A DNA stretch of 64,000 bases from Cranoglanis bouderius (GCA_023630585.1 CM042548.1:22434027-22498026), one strand, 5' to 3'. Shown: positions 50,653 to 52,200, numbered from the stretch's first letter. Numbers and translations: made by a program. The notes: generated from the letters alone by a model not told the origin.

Positions 50653-51507
50653 AATACGGGATTGTCACAAAAAAATAAATAATAAAAAAGCACTGTCCCT
50701 GAATCAATATGAGACGTGATTGATTTGTCCCGTGTTTTCGGGCACAGAACAGAAATGTTAGTATAAGGATAAGGATGGTGTCTTCCTCATGTACCGGTAA
50801 CCTGAATGATGCGCATCTAGTTTTCGGAGCTTTGGCGAAGGTACGACCGGATGTAGCTACAGCCTCTCACAAGAGAGCAAGAAACAAACCAATCCTATTA
50901 GCCACGTGGGTTAGAGAGGCGGGACTCGTAGTAGAGAATGAAATCTGTTAACCATTTGTGTATCACAAATTGTGCTACTGAACGTCTTGGCCAGGACGCT
51001 CTTGTAAAAGAGATTCTTAATCTCAATGAGACTTTTCCTGGATATAAAAGGTTAAAAATAAATAAATAAATATATAAATAACACAAGACACCGACGGACA
51101 ACAGTGGTTATATATAAATATATTTAATTGTTTGATCAAAATTATTGCTAGGGAGAATTCAGTAGTCACTGGATCAGGGACATGTGCCTTGTGTCGCTAC
51201 TAAATCCGCCGCCCCTGTTCCAGCTGCACCGTGCTGTTTCCCAACATAAATACGAGGGTGTTTGTTCATCCACGCATGTATGTCATCACGTTTATACATG
51301 AAGATTACGAAGGCGTGACTGTAATAAATGCTAAAAAAAAAATAAATAAAAAATAACTACCACTGTTAAGTTAGAAATTAAAAGTTGTGAGCTCCTACCT
51401 GCAGCCCTGACATCCGAGAAGAAATCAGTTTGGTCTTTCAGCCAGCACCACTCATGCACCAGCACCGCGATCACACAGGGGAGTAACAACCGTACTAAAC
51501 TTCTCAT
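694..51507 (-). CDS. b3galnt2: b3galnt2, nine coding exons (3' end outside window)
   Basis: Glycosyltransferase family 31 enzyme. In the known family it adds beta-1,3-GalNAc to GlcNAc on O-mannose, building the core M3 trisaccharide of alpha-dystroglycan in the ER. Seen here: join of 51507-51399, 27008-26882, 26370-26270, 8071-7884, 5143-5048, 4162-4052, 3881-3803, 3347-3164 and 819-694. The join is open for 373 codons plus two bases. The N terminus is a short signal anchor (residues about 4-17), followed by the family motif VVVGVLSAR, then VKFIIG, WYKSVEQF, LLWESQD, GDIVFVDVVDTYR and the nucleotide-sugar/metal-binding LLKTDDDCY (DDD about 346-348). The human protein has about 500 residues, so about a quarter, in downstream exons, is missing off the left edge. 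No stop or frameshift is seen. Identification is from recognised family motifs and colinearity, not a search. Confidence 0.93.
885..1085. mobile_element. Tc1-type MITE, about 200 bp
   Basis: The left end CACTATATACCCAAATG and the reverse complement of the right end (CACGCTATGGCCAAATG) form imperfect terminal inverted repeats. TA precedes the left end. The interior looks like the two ends of a larger Tc1-like element joined by deletion. It lies in intron 8. Confidence 0.6.
1633..3057 (-). mobile_element. Tc1/mariner copy, family A, with inverted 5' half
   Basis: Flanked by TA (1631-1632, 3058-3059). The ends read CAACCCCAATTCC and its inverse. The right 1 kb is the minus-strand 5' end and transposase. 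The left 360 bp (1633-about 1995) is an inverted second copy of the 5' terminal repeat plus leader, including TCTCAGAAGTAAAGATGGG, where the 3' end should be. Compare the normal copy at 52919-54490. A short piece of the C-terminal coding region (about 1996-2160) survives between them. Confidence 0.85.
1996..2710 (-). pseudogene. Tc1 family A transposase, broken
   Basis: Minus-strand remnant of a DD34E transposase. The helix-turn-helix N terminus begins at the ATG near 2710 and carries an early stop. The longest open piece (2552-2187) runs from GQGRKSILHAHDLRALRRH to the first catalytic-Asp motif WSDESKF, then leaves frame. The second and third catalytic acids are lost because the 3' end is replaced by an inverted 5' end. 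Not functional. Confidence 0.8.
3164..3347 (-). CDS. b3galnt2: b3galnt2 exon 8
   Basis: 184 bp, acceptor TGACTCTCAG, donor GTGAGA. It encodes residues about 271-331: a charged, probably helical stretch rich in Arg/Glu/Gln, then the strongly conserved GDIVFVDVVDTYRTV and LLYFYKW of the GT31 fold. It ends in a split Trp codon (TG|G). Confidence 0.93.
3803..3881 (-). CDS. b3galnt2: b3galnt2 exon 7
   Basis: 79 bp, acceptor GTGTTGCAG, donor GTACTT (weaker than the consensus). It encodes EEGTLPHRNAHGF and GLAGGFIFSIY (residues about 245-270) and ends one base into an Asp codon completed by exon 8. Confidence 0.9.
4052..4162 (-). CDS. b3galnt2: b3galnt2 exon 6
   Basis: 111 bp, 37 codons, phase 0 at both ends. 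Acceptor TGTGTGCAG, donor GTAAGC. It encodes GFEGNLLWESQD and VQLNTGGGVIKL (residues about 208-244), matching the B3GALNT2 central region. A potential N-glycosylation site (NVS) is present. Intron 6 downstream is only 170 bp. Confidence 0.92.
4330..4830. repeat. dispersed repeat with inverted TTTATTTGTATAG boxes
   Basis: About 4332-4366 (CTATACAAATAAAATTGAAT) is the inverse of about 4594-4622 (ATTCAATTTTATTTGTATAG). From 4594 to about 4830 the sequence matches a widespread teleost repeat (AACAGTGGCCAGGGAAAACT, AACTCAAAAGGGAACCCAT). A second, oppositely oriented end fragment lies 250 bp upstream. It is in b3galnt2 intron 5. Confidence 0.5.
5048..5143 (-). CDS. b3galnt2: b3galnt2 exon 5
   Basis: 96 bp, exactly 32 codons, phase 0 at both ends. 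Acceptor CTGTACAG, donor GTGGGG. It encodes residues about 176-207, with the conserved GIWYKSVEQFVLPK. Intron 4 upstream (5144-7883) holds a Harbinger derivative and other repeats. Confidence 0.92.
5280..5700. repeat. probable non-autonomous DNA element in intron 4
   Basis: Starts GAATTTCCGACCTCCGAATA and ends ACTTCCCACTTTGGAGG, which are loosely inverted. The interior GACGTCAAATCAACATGGC is a phrase seen in fish hAT-type MITEs. No coding content. Borders are approximate. 5700-6300 shows nothing I can assign. Confidence 0.35.
6310..6975 (-). mobile_element. PIF/Harbinger deletion derivative
   Basis: Imperfect inverted ends: GGGTTGCACCAGCCATTC on the left and GCATTGCACCATTAAAC inverted on the right. 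The minus-strand ORF 6904-6665 starts MNNGLNEMAARLDDIDEL and contains LRDRHHPLDIYD, which resembles the N terminus of Harbinger nucleases. It then runs into AT-rich sequence, so the catalytic domain is deleted. It sits in b3galnt2 intron 4. Confidence 0.6.
6976..7883. other. intron 4 remainder, one hairpin
   Basis: AT-rich, with a poly-A run near 7390-7410. The only structure seen is an inverted repeat, GATTCTGATTGG (about 7733-7744) with CCAATCAGAATC (about 7766-7777). It resembles the end of fish MITEs that carry the phrase GATTCTGATTGGTCAGAA. Nothing else assigned. Confidence 0.4.
7884..8071 (-). CDS. b3galnt2: b3galnt2 exon 4
   Basis: 188 bp, acceptor TTTCTTGTAG, donor GTAAGA. It encodes residues about 113-175, including HPVVITQLGVF and a potential N-glycosylation site at GNVTVKLF. 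It lies between the catalytic fold's first motif and the DDD motif, in a segment specific to B3GALNT2-type enzymes. Phase 0 at its 3' end. Confidence 0.92.
8602..8846. mobile_element. MITE with TTATACCACAGC ends
   Basis: The left end TTATACCACAGCGATC and right end ATTGCTGTGGTATAA are inverted repeats. The subterminal GATTCTGATTGGTCAGAA is typical of a teleost MITE. No coding capacity. It lies in intron 3, close to exon 4. 8080-8600 and 8850-9050 show nothing further. Confidence 0.65.
9057..9515 (+). mobile_element. Tc1 family B, 5' fragment
   Basis: Begins CAGTCATGTGAAAAAACATG after TA and runs through terminal repeat, leader and the first transposase codons (ATGGAAAGATCTAAAGGC, about 9439). 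It is truncated near 9510. A second, longer copy is at 36649-37490. 9515-9945 contains no gene; it includes GCATATAAACATTTTATTC-type sequence common in fish repeats. Confidence 0.75.
9947..11573 (-). mobile_element. Tc1/mariner copy, family C, full length
   Basis: 1.63 kb flanked by TA. The left end CAGGGCCCTCCACTAATA and the inverted right end CAGTGATCCTCCAATAAT define it. Long subterminal repeats (GAGCAAAGAAGGCTG, TTGTCTTTATTG) appear at both ends. It encodes a near-complete but frameshifted transposase on the minus strand. Other copies or pieces: 28077-28745, 36241-36410, 42813-43790. Confidence 0.85.
10179..11190 (-). pseudogene. Tc1 family C transposase
   Basis: The start codon is near 11190 (MCKTKEYSCDVRQKVVELHK). 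Reading on gives a helix-turn-helix, an in-frame TAG near 11050, a one-base loss near 10957, and another shift before the long open part (to 10179). That part carries the DDE_3 catalytic core: WSGETKIKLFG (first Asp changed to Gly), QQDNDPKHTS (second Asp) and SPDLKPIENLW (Glu). It ends AKGGSTKY. So the copy has at least three lesions plus a missing catalytic Asp. Confidence 0.85.
11576..12206. other. intron 3 sequence, nothing assigned
   Basis: AT-rich, no ORF of note and no clear repeat borders. A G-rich run (GTAAGGGGGAGGGGGA) lies at about 11932-11947. Confidence 0.4.
12209..12555 (+). mobile_element. Tc1 family A internal-deletion derivative
   Basis: 347 bp between TA sites. It has a short left end (CAACCCCAATTCC), then transposase coding from WGCISAYGMGSLHIWKG to FQQDNDKPHT and WPACSPDL, then the right terminal repeat. 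The N-terminal two thirds and the catalytic Glu segment are gone. It keeps the second catalytic Asp only. Confidence 0.8.
12561..13053. mobile_element. MITE with about 100-bp inverted ends and DR1 motifs
   Basis: The ends GAGAGGAATACCTGGTAC and GTACCAGGTATTCCTCTC start inverted repeats of about 100 bp with few mismatches. No transposase. The arms carry four direct-repeat-1-like sites: CAGTCAAAGGTCA (12610-12622), AGGTCAAAGGTTA (12652-12664), an inverted AGGTCAAAGGTCA (12953-12965), and an inverted CGGTCAAAGGTCA (12992-13004). It abuts the Tc1 derivative on its left. Confidence 0.75.
13054..13373. other. intron 3 sequence, nothing assigned
   Basis: No ORF or repeat border recognised between the MITE and the next Tc1 relic. 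Confidence 0.4.
13374..14411 (-). pseudogene. Tc1 family D transposase
   Basis: Three minus-strand blocks. 14411-14127 is the helix-turn-helix part (DLGFSRTTVSRLYSE). 14077-13814 has the first catalytic motif WSDESRFLL. 13814-13374 has SHDNAPCHKEKVVSNW (second Asp) and WPSQSPDLNSVEHLWD (Glu). Frame breaks separate the blocks, and the C terminus after about 13450 does not look like the family's usual end. Confidence 0.8.
14430..15681 (-). mobile_element. hAT element nested in Tc1, 8-bp target duplication
   Basis: Terminal inverted repeats CAGAGGTGGAC and GTCCACCTCTG are flanked by perfect 8-bp direct repeats GCTTTTAT (14422-14429 and 15682-15689). The ends are rich in AAGTAC motifs. On the minus strand 15324 to about 15150 encodes MEEDGSSAHPWPYLKSMF and LLCSPKTK, like a BED-finger first exon. 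It is frameshifted before a possible splice donor GTACGT near 15156. The catalytic region is absent. Confidence 0.85.
15780..16500. other. intron 3 sequence, no gene recognised
   Basis: A plus-strand open frame exists at 16056-16406 (116 codons), but its product (MKFIYSHVLQVPEHP...) has no recognisable domain. I see no splice or promoter context. Treated as chance. Confidence 0.35.
16605..16805. repeat. GCTAGCATG minisatellite, unit 1
   Basis: Irregular tandem of GTTGCTAGCATGATTTAGCAC-like monomers of about 15-30 bp, with AGCATGTTGCTAGC variants. Confidence 0.85.
17255..17632. repeat. GCTAGCATG minisatellite, unit 2
   Basis: Same monomer family as 16605-16805 but about twice as long. The two arrays differ in copy number while the flanking core is shared, as expected for unequal exchange or slippage after the unit duplicated. 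Confidence 0.85.
18205..18264. repeat. AAT microsatellite
   Basis: Near-perfect (AAT)n following the tandem repeat's right end. A similar run at 18070-18093 precedes it. Confidence 0.9.
18525..19003 (-). pseudogene. Gypsy-type LTR retrotransposon relic
   Basis: Minus strand. 18960-18760 contains gag-like coding (SELGRLFTFAQ, then LPEGTAEWVQCH in another frame). 18700-18530 carries the start of a Ty3/Gypsy reverse transcriptase (KQVVQLELKAILDMG-like reading, VVLVPK, DAYAMPR) with stops and an internal deletion. 18270-18525 has CT-rich and AC-rich simple sequence and no assigned function. No LTR found. Confidence 0.55.
19457..19605 (+). repeat. 5' LTR, U3 portion, disrupted
   Basis: Matches the first about 90-150 bp of the 3' LTR (GGCATGATCTCTG, TCTCAAGTCTGTGTCAC, CAAGAACAGATAG), then diverges. 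The remaining LTR appears replaced by the LTR-like segment that follows. Confidence 0.75.
19615..20036 (+). repeat. LTR-like segment with TATA and poly-A signal
   Basis: Contains GCATAAAAGGGCGCAGCC (TATA-like), CT-rich sequence, and ATTAATAAACACCCC (AATAAA-type signal) followed by a T run. The layout fits a promoter and polyadenylation unit from another LTR element inserted into, or recombined with, the 5' LTR. Borders are not proven. Confidence 0.35.
20380..20730 (+). pseudogene. gag remnant of the endogenous retrovirus
   Basis: A lysine-rich segment (20380-20460) precedes an open piece at 20490-20729 with LTGPDFHCILLKVLG. That fits a capsid-like region by position and composition. It is short and ends at a stop beside TTGAATTGAATTGAAT repeats. 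20040-20380 holds no clear coding. The family assignment of this piece is tentative. Confidence 0.45.
20770..24180 (+). pseudogene. pol of the endogenous retrovirus, broken
   Basis: Order: the protease end (NLLGRDLM; its active-site part is missing), then reverse transcriptase (LRRINDLVIPI, LPQGFIDSP, catalytic YMDD at 21477-21488). The connection and RNase H follow (YVDGSCSKPN, IYTDSRCAF). Integrase has Asp in LQTDFTH about 23385, Asp in DSDNGTPF about 23551 and Glu in SSGIVER about 23660, and ends in a C-terminal region with WIHASHIKRCP. There are breaks: a stop just after YMDD, frame changes near 21280 and 21540, a SINE inside RNase H, and several integrase frame breaks. The layout resembles gamma/epsilon-type retroviruses. 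It cannot encode a working polyprotein as read. Confidence 0.8.
22444..22652 (-). mobile_element. tRNA-derived SINE inside RNase H
   Basis: On the minus strand the head reads GGTAGCTCAGTGGTTAAG (A-box-like), then GAGTTCAAATCC (B-box-like), as in a tRNA-type pol III promoter. The body (GGGCCCTTGAGCAAGGCCCT) and tail (CCTGGATAAGGGTGTCTGCC) are common in teleost SINEs. It interrupts the retroviral RNase H between YSVCSLPN and AVELVALTRA, so it arrived after the retrovirus. Confidence 0.75.
24335..24718 (+). repeat. 3' LTR of the endogenous retrovirus
   Basis: 384 bp. Starts TTATAAG (canonical TG changed to TT), includes the U3 shared with 19457, a GTGCATATAAGCA TATA-like box at about 24562 and an ATTAAATGG stretch that could be part of a poly-A signal. 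Ends AACTCAACA before the CTGCC duplication. It is preceded by a weak purine tract (AAGCAGGAA). Confidence 0.75.
25540..25787 (-). mobile_element. Tc1 family D, 5' end fragment
   Basis: The right end GGTGTTCCTATTAAAGTG...GTGAGTG is followed by TA. The leader holds a TATA-like GTATAAAAGAGC, and the first codons remain to the left. Cut near 25540, just after the family E copy ends. Confidence 0.7.
25790..26269. other. intron 3 end, no gene
   Basis: A plus-strand frame 25712-25942 looks fortuitous. No repeat borders recognised near exon 3. Intron 2 (26371-26881, 511 bp) is likewise plain. Confidence 0.4.
26270..26370 (-). CDS. b3galnt2: b3galnt2 exon 3
   Basis: 101 bp, acceptor TTAAAG, donor GTAAAA. 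It encodes VLVKFIIGKHGC and EDREDPYSC (residues about 80-112), both characteristic of the family. It ends one base into a Val codon that exon 4 completes after an 18.2-kb, transposon-filled intron 3. Confidence 0.92.
26882..27008 (-). CDS. b3galnt2: b3galnt2 exon 2
   Basis: Acceptor GTGACAG, 127 bp, donor GTTAGT. It starts by completing a Gly codon and ends in a split Arg codon (CG|G). It encodes the first part of the GT31 fold, with the motif VVVGVLSARHHHDLREAIR and TWM (residues about 38-78). Intron 1 upstream is 24.4 kb; intron 2 downstream is only 511 bp. Confidence 0.92.
27009..27636. other. 5' part of intron-1 tail, AAT microsatellite
   Basis: Contains (AAT)n at 27126-27171 and a MITE-like phrase GTGATTGGTCAGAAGG at 27379-27394. 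A run of AACGTTAG/GTTAGCTATAG-type sequence resembles a degraded fish repeat. No coding. Confidence 0.45.
27645..29097 (+). mobile_element. hAT element with 8-bp target duplication and nested Tc1
   Basis: Ends CAGTGGTTCCCAACC and GGTTGGGAACCATTG. Flanks CCCTAACT and CCCTGACT are an 8-bp duplication with one mismatch. Plus strand near 27831 reads MENFLAVYCESGKGR. 28748-28889 reads ARNKLNMHNDFHLAV and ends QSSH-stop, like the N and C termini of ZBED5-type hAT transposases. The middle is deleted and partly replaced by a Tc1 fragment. Confidence 0.8.
28077..28745 (+). mobile_element. Tc1 family C fragment nested in hAT
   Basis: Starts CAGCGCCCTTCACTAATA after TA and runs through the leader and ATGGGTAAGACCAAGG (about 28468) with stops (GATGTGTGACAAAAG). 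It ends abruptly near TTAGTTGTGTCTTG. No right terminal repeat, so it was truncated after insertion. Confidence 0.75.
29380..29550 (+). other. unassigned 57-codon open block with splice donor
   Basis: Plus-strand frame beginning TEETVLQTHAKVLISSDV and including HIQGWWTDKAQKTF, ending AAG before GTAATA. The composition looks protein-like, but the upstream acceptor is poor and I recognise no family. It could be an exon of an old retro- or transposon gene, or chance. The rest of 29106-30005 holds nothing assigned. Confidence 0.25.
30008..31606 (-). mobile_element. Tc1/mariner copy, family F, full length
   Basis: 1.6 kb flanked by TA (30006-30007, 31607-31608). Ends CAGTATCTCACAAAAGTGA and its inverse. 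The terminal inverted repeats are about 240 bp long (30008-30247, 31367-31606) and nearly identical to each other. A minus-strand transposase with two small deletions lies between them. Confidence 0.9.
30300..31231 (-). pseudogene. Tc1 family F transposase, two small deletions
   Basis: Start codon 31231-31229, MAPHGKELSEDLKKRIVAL. The N-terminal paired-type helix-turn-helix domain and GRPKKLSAR hook are intact. First catalytic Asp in HVLWSDETKINLFG, then KHGGGSVMVWGCMGAAG. A short deletion after AGTGEL shifts the frame. The next block has VFQHDNDPKHTS (second Asp) and WPSMSPDLNPIEHLWG (Glu), then a second short deletion before ARSLKF. The rest reads on only with frame changes. The last intact family C-terminal motif is absent as read. 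Confidence 0.85.
31609..32109. other. intron 1 sequence, nothing assigned
   Basis: AT-rich. No ORF, microsatellite or repeat border recognised. Confidence 0.4.
32110..32870 (+). pseudogene. degenerate Tc1-like transposase relic
   Basis: Plus strand 32164-32345 reads MGRHEDLSNFDKGQIVMARR and SETASLVGCSR, a Tc1-type helix-turn-helix start. 32490-32750 has HDNGIPQ-like and QLVFQQDNAHRY-like remnants and DLNLTEHL-type sequence with many stops. No terminal repeats found. Old copy. Confidence 0.6.
33440..35119 (+). mobile_element. Tc1-like 3' end, split by a hAT element
   Basis: 33453-33611 encodes the C terminus of a Tc1-type transposase (NTDELKAAINATW, MPRRTDAVIRAKGAPTKY). The 3' region continues to 33744, is interrupted by the hAT at 33745-34989, and resumes at 34998 to the terminal GAGATGCACCTGTA near 35119. 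The 5' part is not present. 32870-33440 is unassigned. Confidence 0.7.
33745..34989 (+). mobile_element. hAT element with CAAAAAAG target duplication
   Basis: Ends TAGAGATGCACCGATC and GGTGCATCTCTA. Perfect 8-bp flanks CAAAAAAG (33737-33744 and 34990-34997). The plus strand around 33950-34140 has broken C-terminal dimerisation-domain coding (YWRINKDRFPVLAPLA, later NRLT...AEMLLFVKKN in shifting frames). The N-terminal and catalytic parts are missing. CCGGTC and ATCGG repeats mark the ends. Confidence 0.85.
35120..35290. repeat. dispersed repeat ending in AAT/AGC microsatellite
   Basis: Starts GTAGCGCCACTGTGTGGC, a phrase seen in repeated fish sequences, and ends with (AAT)n at 35224-35275 and GCAGCAATTATTGAGG. 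35290-35570 shows AT-rich sequence only. Confidence 0.45.
35570..36238 (-). pseudogene. L1/Tx1-like LINE ORF2, C-terminal part
   Basis: Minus strand. 36138-35956 encodes VRLIQFKILQHFYSTPSRLH and NCWRCGV, the typical post-RT cysteine region of L1-type ORF2. 35916-35581 encodes FWMRVHEYIQELIG and RGWQSAGAPAFQEWV. One stop separates them. The upstream part is at 36430-36646, after a Tc1 fragment. Confidence 0.7.
36241..36410 (+). mobile_element. Tc1 family C end fragment in the LINE
   Basis: Begins CAGTGGCCTCCACTAATA after TA and stops near GGTTTATCC. Only about 170 bp of terminal repeat is left. Confidence 0.75.
36420..36646 (-). pseudogene. L1-like reverse transcriptase fragments
   Basis: Minus strand. 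36646-36545 encodes APLNLPKLIEEQKQKLDSH, a region before the RT of L1-type ORF2. At 36515-36490 the frame LILYADDIYF carries the RT catalytic YADD. The two pieces are joined by an internal deletion. Same orientation as 35570-36238, so probably one original LINE. Confidence 0.6.
36649..37490 (+). mobile_element. Tc1 family B copy, 3' truncated
   Basis: Begins CAGTCATGGGAAAAAATAAG after TA. Transposase start ATGCCAAGATGTAAAG near 37007, with a stop after VVGA. It continues through GRPRKFSPRADRLMQKEVSK and a frame-shifted WTDESKTELFG. It ends near TTTTGGCGCAGAC, where another repeat starts. Confidence 0.75.
37495..38110. repeat. CAGGGTTCGTAC-type hAT-like repeat
   Basis: Starts CAGGGTTCGTACAGATGC, contains GTCGCTAGATGATGTCATGC and GCATATTCATTACGCC, phrases shared by many teleost copies of a hAT-like family. 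No intact coding seen. An imperfect hairpin, TTCTGTCCCTGTC with GACAGGGACAGAA (about 38141-38173), lies just beyond it. Confidence 0.5.
38316..40600 (+). pseudogene. SAMD3-like multi-copy gene, broken by an L2 LINE
   Basis: Plus-strand exons inside b3galnt2 intron 1, antisense to it. 38316-38458 has acceptor TTATTCCTTTAG, product ending SKRQRIEDTHDAVFAEK, and a weak donor GTTGTA. 38578-38664 follows acceptor TTTTATATTAG in a compatible phase: LTEAVLRGKSRGEEELQEY then TQTLTDAT. An L2 LINE then cuts it. 40027-40151 has acceptor TTTGTCCTCAG (QEIVSLLLLIHLLPPQPWG...ERLVVFHK) and donor GTAATT. 40363-40600 is frameshifted and includes RSLWAFD-stop-LFKAHFVF. I recognise these blocks from teleost uncharacterised SAMD3-like proteins. 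The gene has a frameshift and stops. Confidence 0.55.
38666..39745 (+). mobile_element. L2-type LINE, 3' part
   Basis: Opens with the RT catalytic reading YYADDTQL (about 38681), then blocks typical of fish L2: QLSFSSHVANF-like, SRLDYCNSILAGLPLS, LHWLPVAA, MLAYKAKNGPAP. It ends in a 3' UTR with (AAAT)n at 39526-39560 and the tail GATAAGGGCGTCGGCCA. Several frameshifts and stops. 5' truncated, inserted into the SAMD3-like exon. Confidence 0.75.
41316..41626 (+). mobile_element. Tc1 family E 5' fragment
   Basis: Begins CAGTGGTGCTTGAAAGTTTG after TA and runs through the leader to AAAGAACAGGGATC, where the next Tc1 starts. No transposase left. Confidence 0.8.
41627..42640 (-). mobile_element. 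Tc1 family I copy, 5' end lost
   Basis: The left end CAGTGGGGGAAAAAAGTATT follows TA. Minus-strand transposase. It stops at about 42640 inside the transposase start (right terminal repeat absent), where the zinc-finger/CACTA-like gene resumes. A second fragment is at 63222-63531. Confidence 0.8.
41850..42640 (-). pseudogene. Tc1 family I transposase, catalytic part deleted
   Basis: 42635-42273 encodes an intact helix-turn-helix (AGMGYKTIAKQLGEKVTTVG) and GRPG-like PRSGAPCKISARG. 42241-41888 has KHGGGNIMLWGCFSAKGTG and LLPSARALKM, then jumps to WRGSAKRSGTKSLL in another frame. The segment with the second Asp and the Glu is deleted, and the first WSDET motif is also damaged near 42240. Not functional. 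Confidence 0.8.
42813..43790 (+). mobile_element. Tc1 family C copy, two deletions
   Basis: Starts CAGTGCCCTCCACTATTA after TA. The start codon region ATGGGTAAGA (43141) is fused directly to the mid N-terminal region (TTGCAGAAGTTAGTTGCG), deleting most of the DNA-binding domain. The core keeps LWSDESKIELFG-like reading, FHQDNDPKHTSKSTQKW and WPSQS, with stops. The 3' end is cut near 43790 by the next element. Confidence 0.75.
43791..44510 (-). mobile_element. Tc1 family A-like copy, 3' truncated
   Basis: The right end is the inverse of CAACCCCATTTCC, followed by TA (44511). Minus strand: the start near 44284 reads MGRGSPLCAKFCEIIV and NLGLSPSTVLNIVKSFRESG, the helix-turn-helix. Later blocks carry frame breaks to about 43800 (VWSDESTF-like). 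It is cut on the left by the family C copy. Confidence 0.7.
44776..44812. repeat. ATT microsatellite
   Basis: Near-perfect (ATT)n. The surrounding 44720-45030 shows no coding. Confidence 0.9.
45030..46001 (+). mobile_element. L2-type LINE, RT part, 3' lost
   Basis: Plus strand blocks: FYDGKIEKICQTF (45197 on), TCPLVPIPSTMLQTISQDLL, IINGSTSSGHVPTAFKRARV, then RT core STETALLAATEKLHAARSAK, LELSAAFNTVNHKTLL (RT motif A, first Asp changed in LELSAAF), VPQGSVLGPLL, and a CYVDDTQL reading near 45995. Several frameshifts. It stops exactly where the L2 piece at 38666 begins, but that one is 6 kb away. Confidence 0.75.
46002..46915 (+). repeat. unclassified segment, possibly an LTR
   Basis: Starts TGTAACGTCTGAACG at the L2 break. 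Contains (AC)n at 46148-46191, a TATA-like GGTATAAACC at 46493-46502, then a CT-rich transcribed-leader-like stretch and CGGCACGACGAACC. This layout suggests a solo or truncated LTR, but I find no matching second copy or target duplication. Confidence 0.3.
46920..47485 (-). pseudogene. Tc1 family J transposase, truncated
   Basis: Minus strand open from 47485: IKQQALLKKHKETGNVEDST, GLPRKLPAADERNIRL, KHGGGSLQVWGCISANGVG, then FILQHDKDNKQGYN, where the second catalytic block DND-PKH is altered, and it runs into unrelated sequence. A deletion removes the first WSDE block between RRWCRKMAIFG and FVCRRAGE. Confidence 0.7.
46920..47725. mobile_element. Tc1 family J, halves in opposite orientation
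   Basis: 46920-47485 is the transposase on the minus strand. 47520-47725 is the family-type C terminus and right terminal repeat on the plus strand: 47529-47588 reads VPRRTDAVLKAKGGHTKY then stop, and the repeat ends AAAACTTTTGCACAGTACTG before TA. A normal copy would have both on one strand. The left end is missing. Confidence 0.7.
47800..49010 (-). pseudogene. I-clade-like LINE, endonuclease and RT pieces
   Basis: Minus strand. About 48995-48840 has an endonuclease start (IIQWNCCGIRANFTELQLL) with stops. 48774-48330 is the inter-domain region. 48383-48027 is RT (NTAVGPNKVHYQFLKNLP, IPPAWNEAETIPIPKPGK, LTSCLCKTMERMVSDRLVW). 48010-47815 continues CGFRKGRSTTDHLICLES then VVAVFFDLEKVYDTTWKHG (RT motif A). 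A small palindromic duplication at 48006-48065 breaks the frame, and an endonuclease/RT linker deletion is likely. The 3' end is missing. Confidence 0.7.
48006..48065. repeat. 60-bp near-perfect palindrome inside the LINE
   Basis: GTCTGGGTACTGGAATCT at 48006-48023 is repeated inverted as AGATTCCAGTACCCAGAC at 48048-48065, with CATCACATA/TATGTGATG inside. The two arms belong to one RT segment duplicated in opposite orientation. Confidence 0.9.
49162..49665. repeat. third core copy of the 16.5-18.2 kb repeat
   Basis: (GA)n at 49162-49208, then a core matching 17690-18060 (GTAAGTGAATGGGAGTTTT, AGCCTGAAGGACTGTGCTGA, TTGGTGCATGTAGCTTGAAA, GGGTCTCAGAAGAAGAATAA). It lacks the GCTAGCATG minisatellite and the GTTGGCTTGAG ends. 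Confidence 0.75.
49666..50440. other. intron 1 sequence, nothing assigned
   Basis: Contains GGAATTCTGACGGGAAATTCC and similar short inverted words, but no clear borders or coding. Confidence 0.35.
50440..51398. other. intron 1 5' end, AC microsatellite
   Basis: 50470-50575 has CCGATATTTAAAAAACG and TATCGG words typical of hAT-end-like fish repeats. (AC)n occupies 50623-50649. 50700-51398 includes GTTAAAAATAAATAAATAAA near 51050 but no gene. It ends at the exon 1 donor. Confidence 0.4.
51399..51507 (-). CDS. b3galnt2: b3galnt2 exon 1 (start codon, signal anchor)
   Basis: Encodes 36 codons plus the first base of codon 37 and ends at donor GTAGGA. The frame also has an ATG 20 codons upstream (51567). 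I chose the ATG at 51507-51505 because the peptide from there, MRSLVRLLLPCVIAVLV, has the short basic head and hydrophobic anchor expected of a type II glycosyltransferase, and it lines up with the start of mammalian B3GALNT2. The upstream in-frame ATG would add a polar stretch that is not typical of the family. The exon is GC-richer than the introns around it. Confidence 0.85.
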
Positions 51508-51660
51508 GGACGAGCCAAACAGACACACACACAATTTAAACTGCAGCTCGTTCAGCACATCTGACATTTAAGATTGGTCGTATCTCATTCGATTCCTCTC
51601 ATGTACACTACGCACTGATGGCCGTCATCGTCCAATAGAAATGAAGGCGAGGCTCCACAG
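51508..51660 (-). promoter_or_regulatory. putative b3galnt2 5' UTR and TATA-less promoter
   Basis: Immediately upstream of exon 1. Read on the minus strand it holds an ATTGG (inverted CCAAT) box at 51636-51632 and a GACGATGACGGCCATC stretch resembling CRE/YY1-type motifs. No TATA box is obvious. The start site is not determinable by eye, so this is an inference from position and motifs. Confidence 0.35.
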
Positions 51661-51699
51661 GGGCTTCTGGGAGATGTGGTACTAATGTAGCATTGCCCT

Positions 51700-52200
51700 T
51701 ATGCTGCGTTCTGATAAAGCTTGTAACTCGGATTTCCTATTCGGAAAGTCGGGCTCAGGAGTTCGGCATATTACTGCGTTTACCTCGGAAGTGGGAAATC
51801 GGAGCTCGGTCTAACGTCATTTTCGAGCTCCGTGCATTCGAGCTACAAAGTGGGTGGGGAAAACACCTCCATGTTTGTCTTTTGTTAGCAACAAGCTAAC
51901 CACCTAATGAGTGATGTATATTTTCCGCCTCAAAACAGCGTCCTGTATTGTCAGTGATCTAGATTTAACAAGTCAATGTGTTGATTGATCTAAAGCAAAT
52001 ACCGTATACACAGTATAACTCTTTTTTTTTTTTTTAATAAGAAGCGCTACTTTGTGTGCTGCTGACTCTGTGCGCAGACCGTGTTGATTTTACGTCACTT
52101 GTTGAACTCGGAGTTGAGAAGACGACCCCGAGTTTCCAAGTAGAAATTCCGAGTTGAGTTTTCTTAGGTTTTTCCGGATCGTAACTTGTAATTATATCAG
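51700..52200. repeat. probable hAT-like MITE upstream of b3galnt2
   Basis: Left GTAACTCGGATTTCC and right GAATTTCTACTTGG / GGATCGTAACTTG sequence carry ACTCGG-type subterminal words in both orientations, and the block lies 190 bp upstream of the start codon. No coding. Borders are not exact. 52200-52915 shows nothing assigned. Confidence 0.35.

Noticed and set aside
51508..51567. Longer b3galnt2 start at 51567
   Set aside because: In frame, but adds 20 residues before the hydrophobic anchor that family members lack. The internal ATG fits better.
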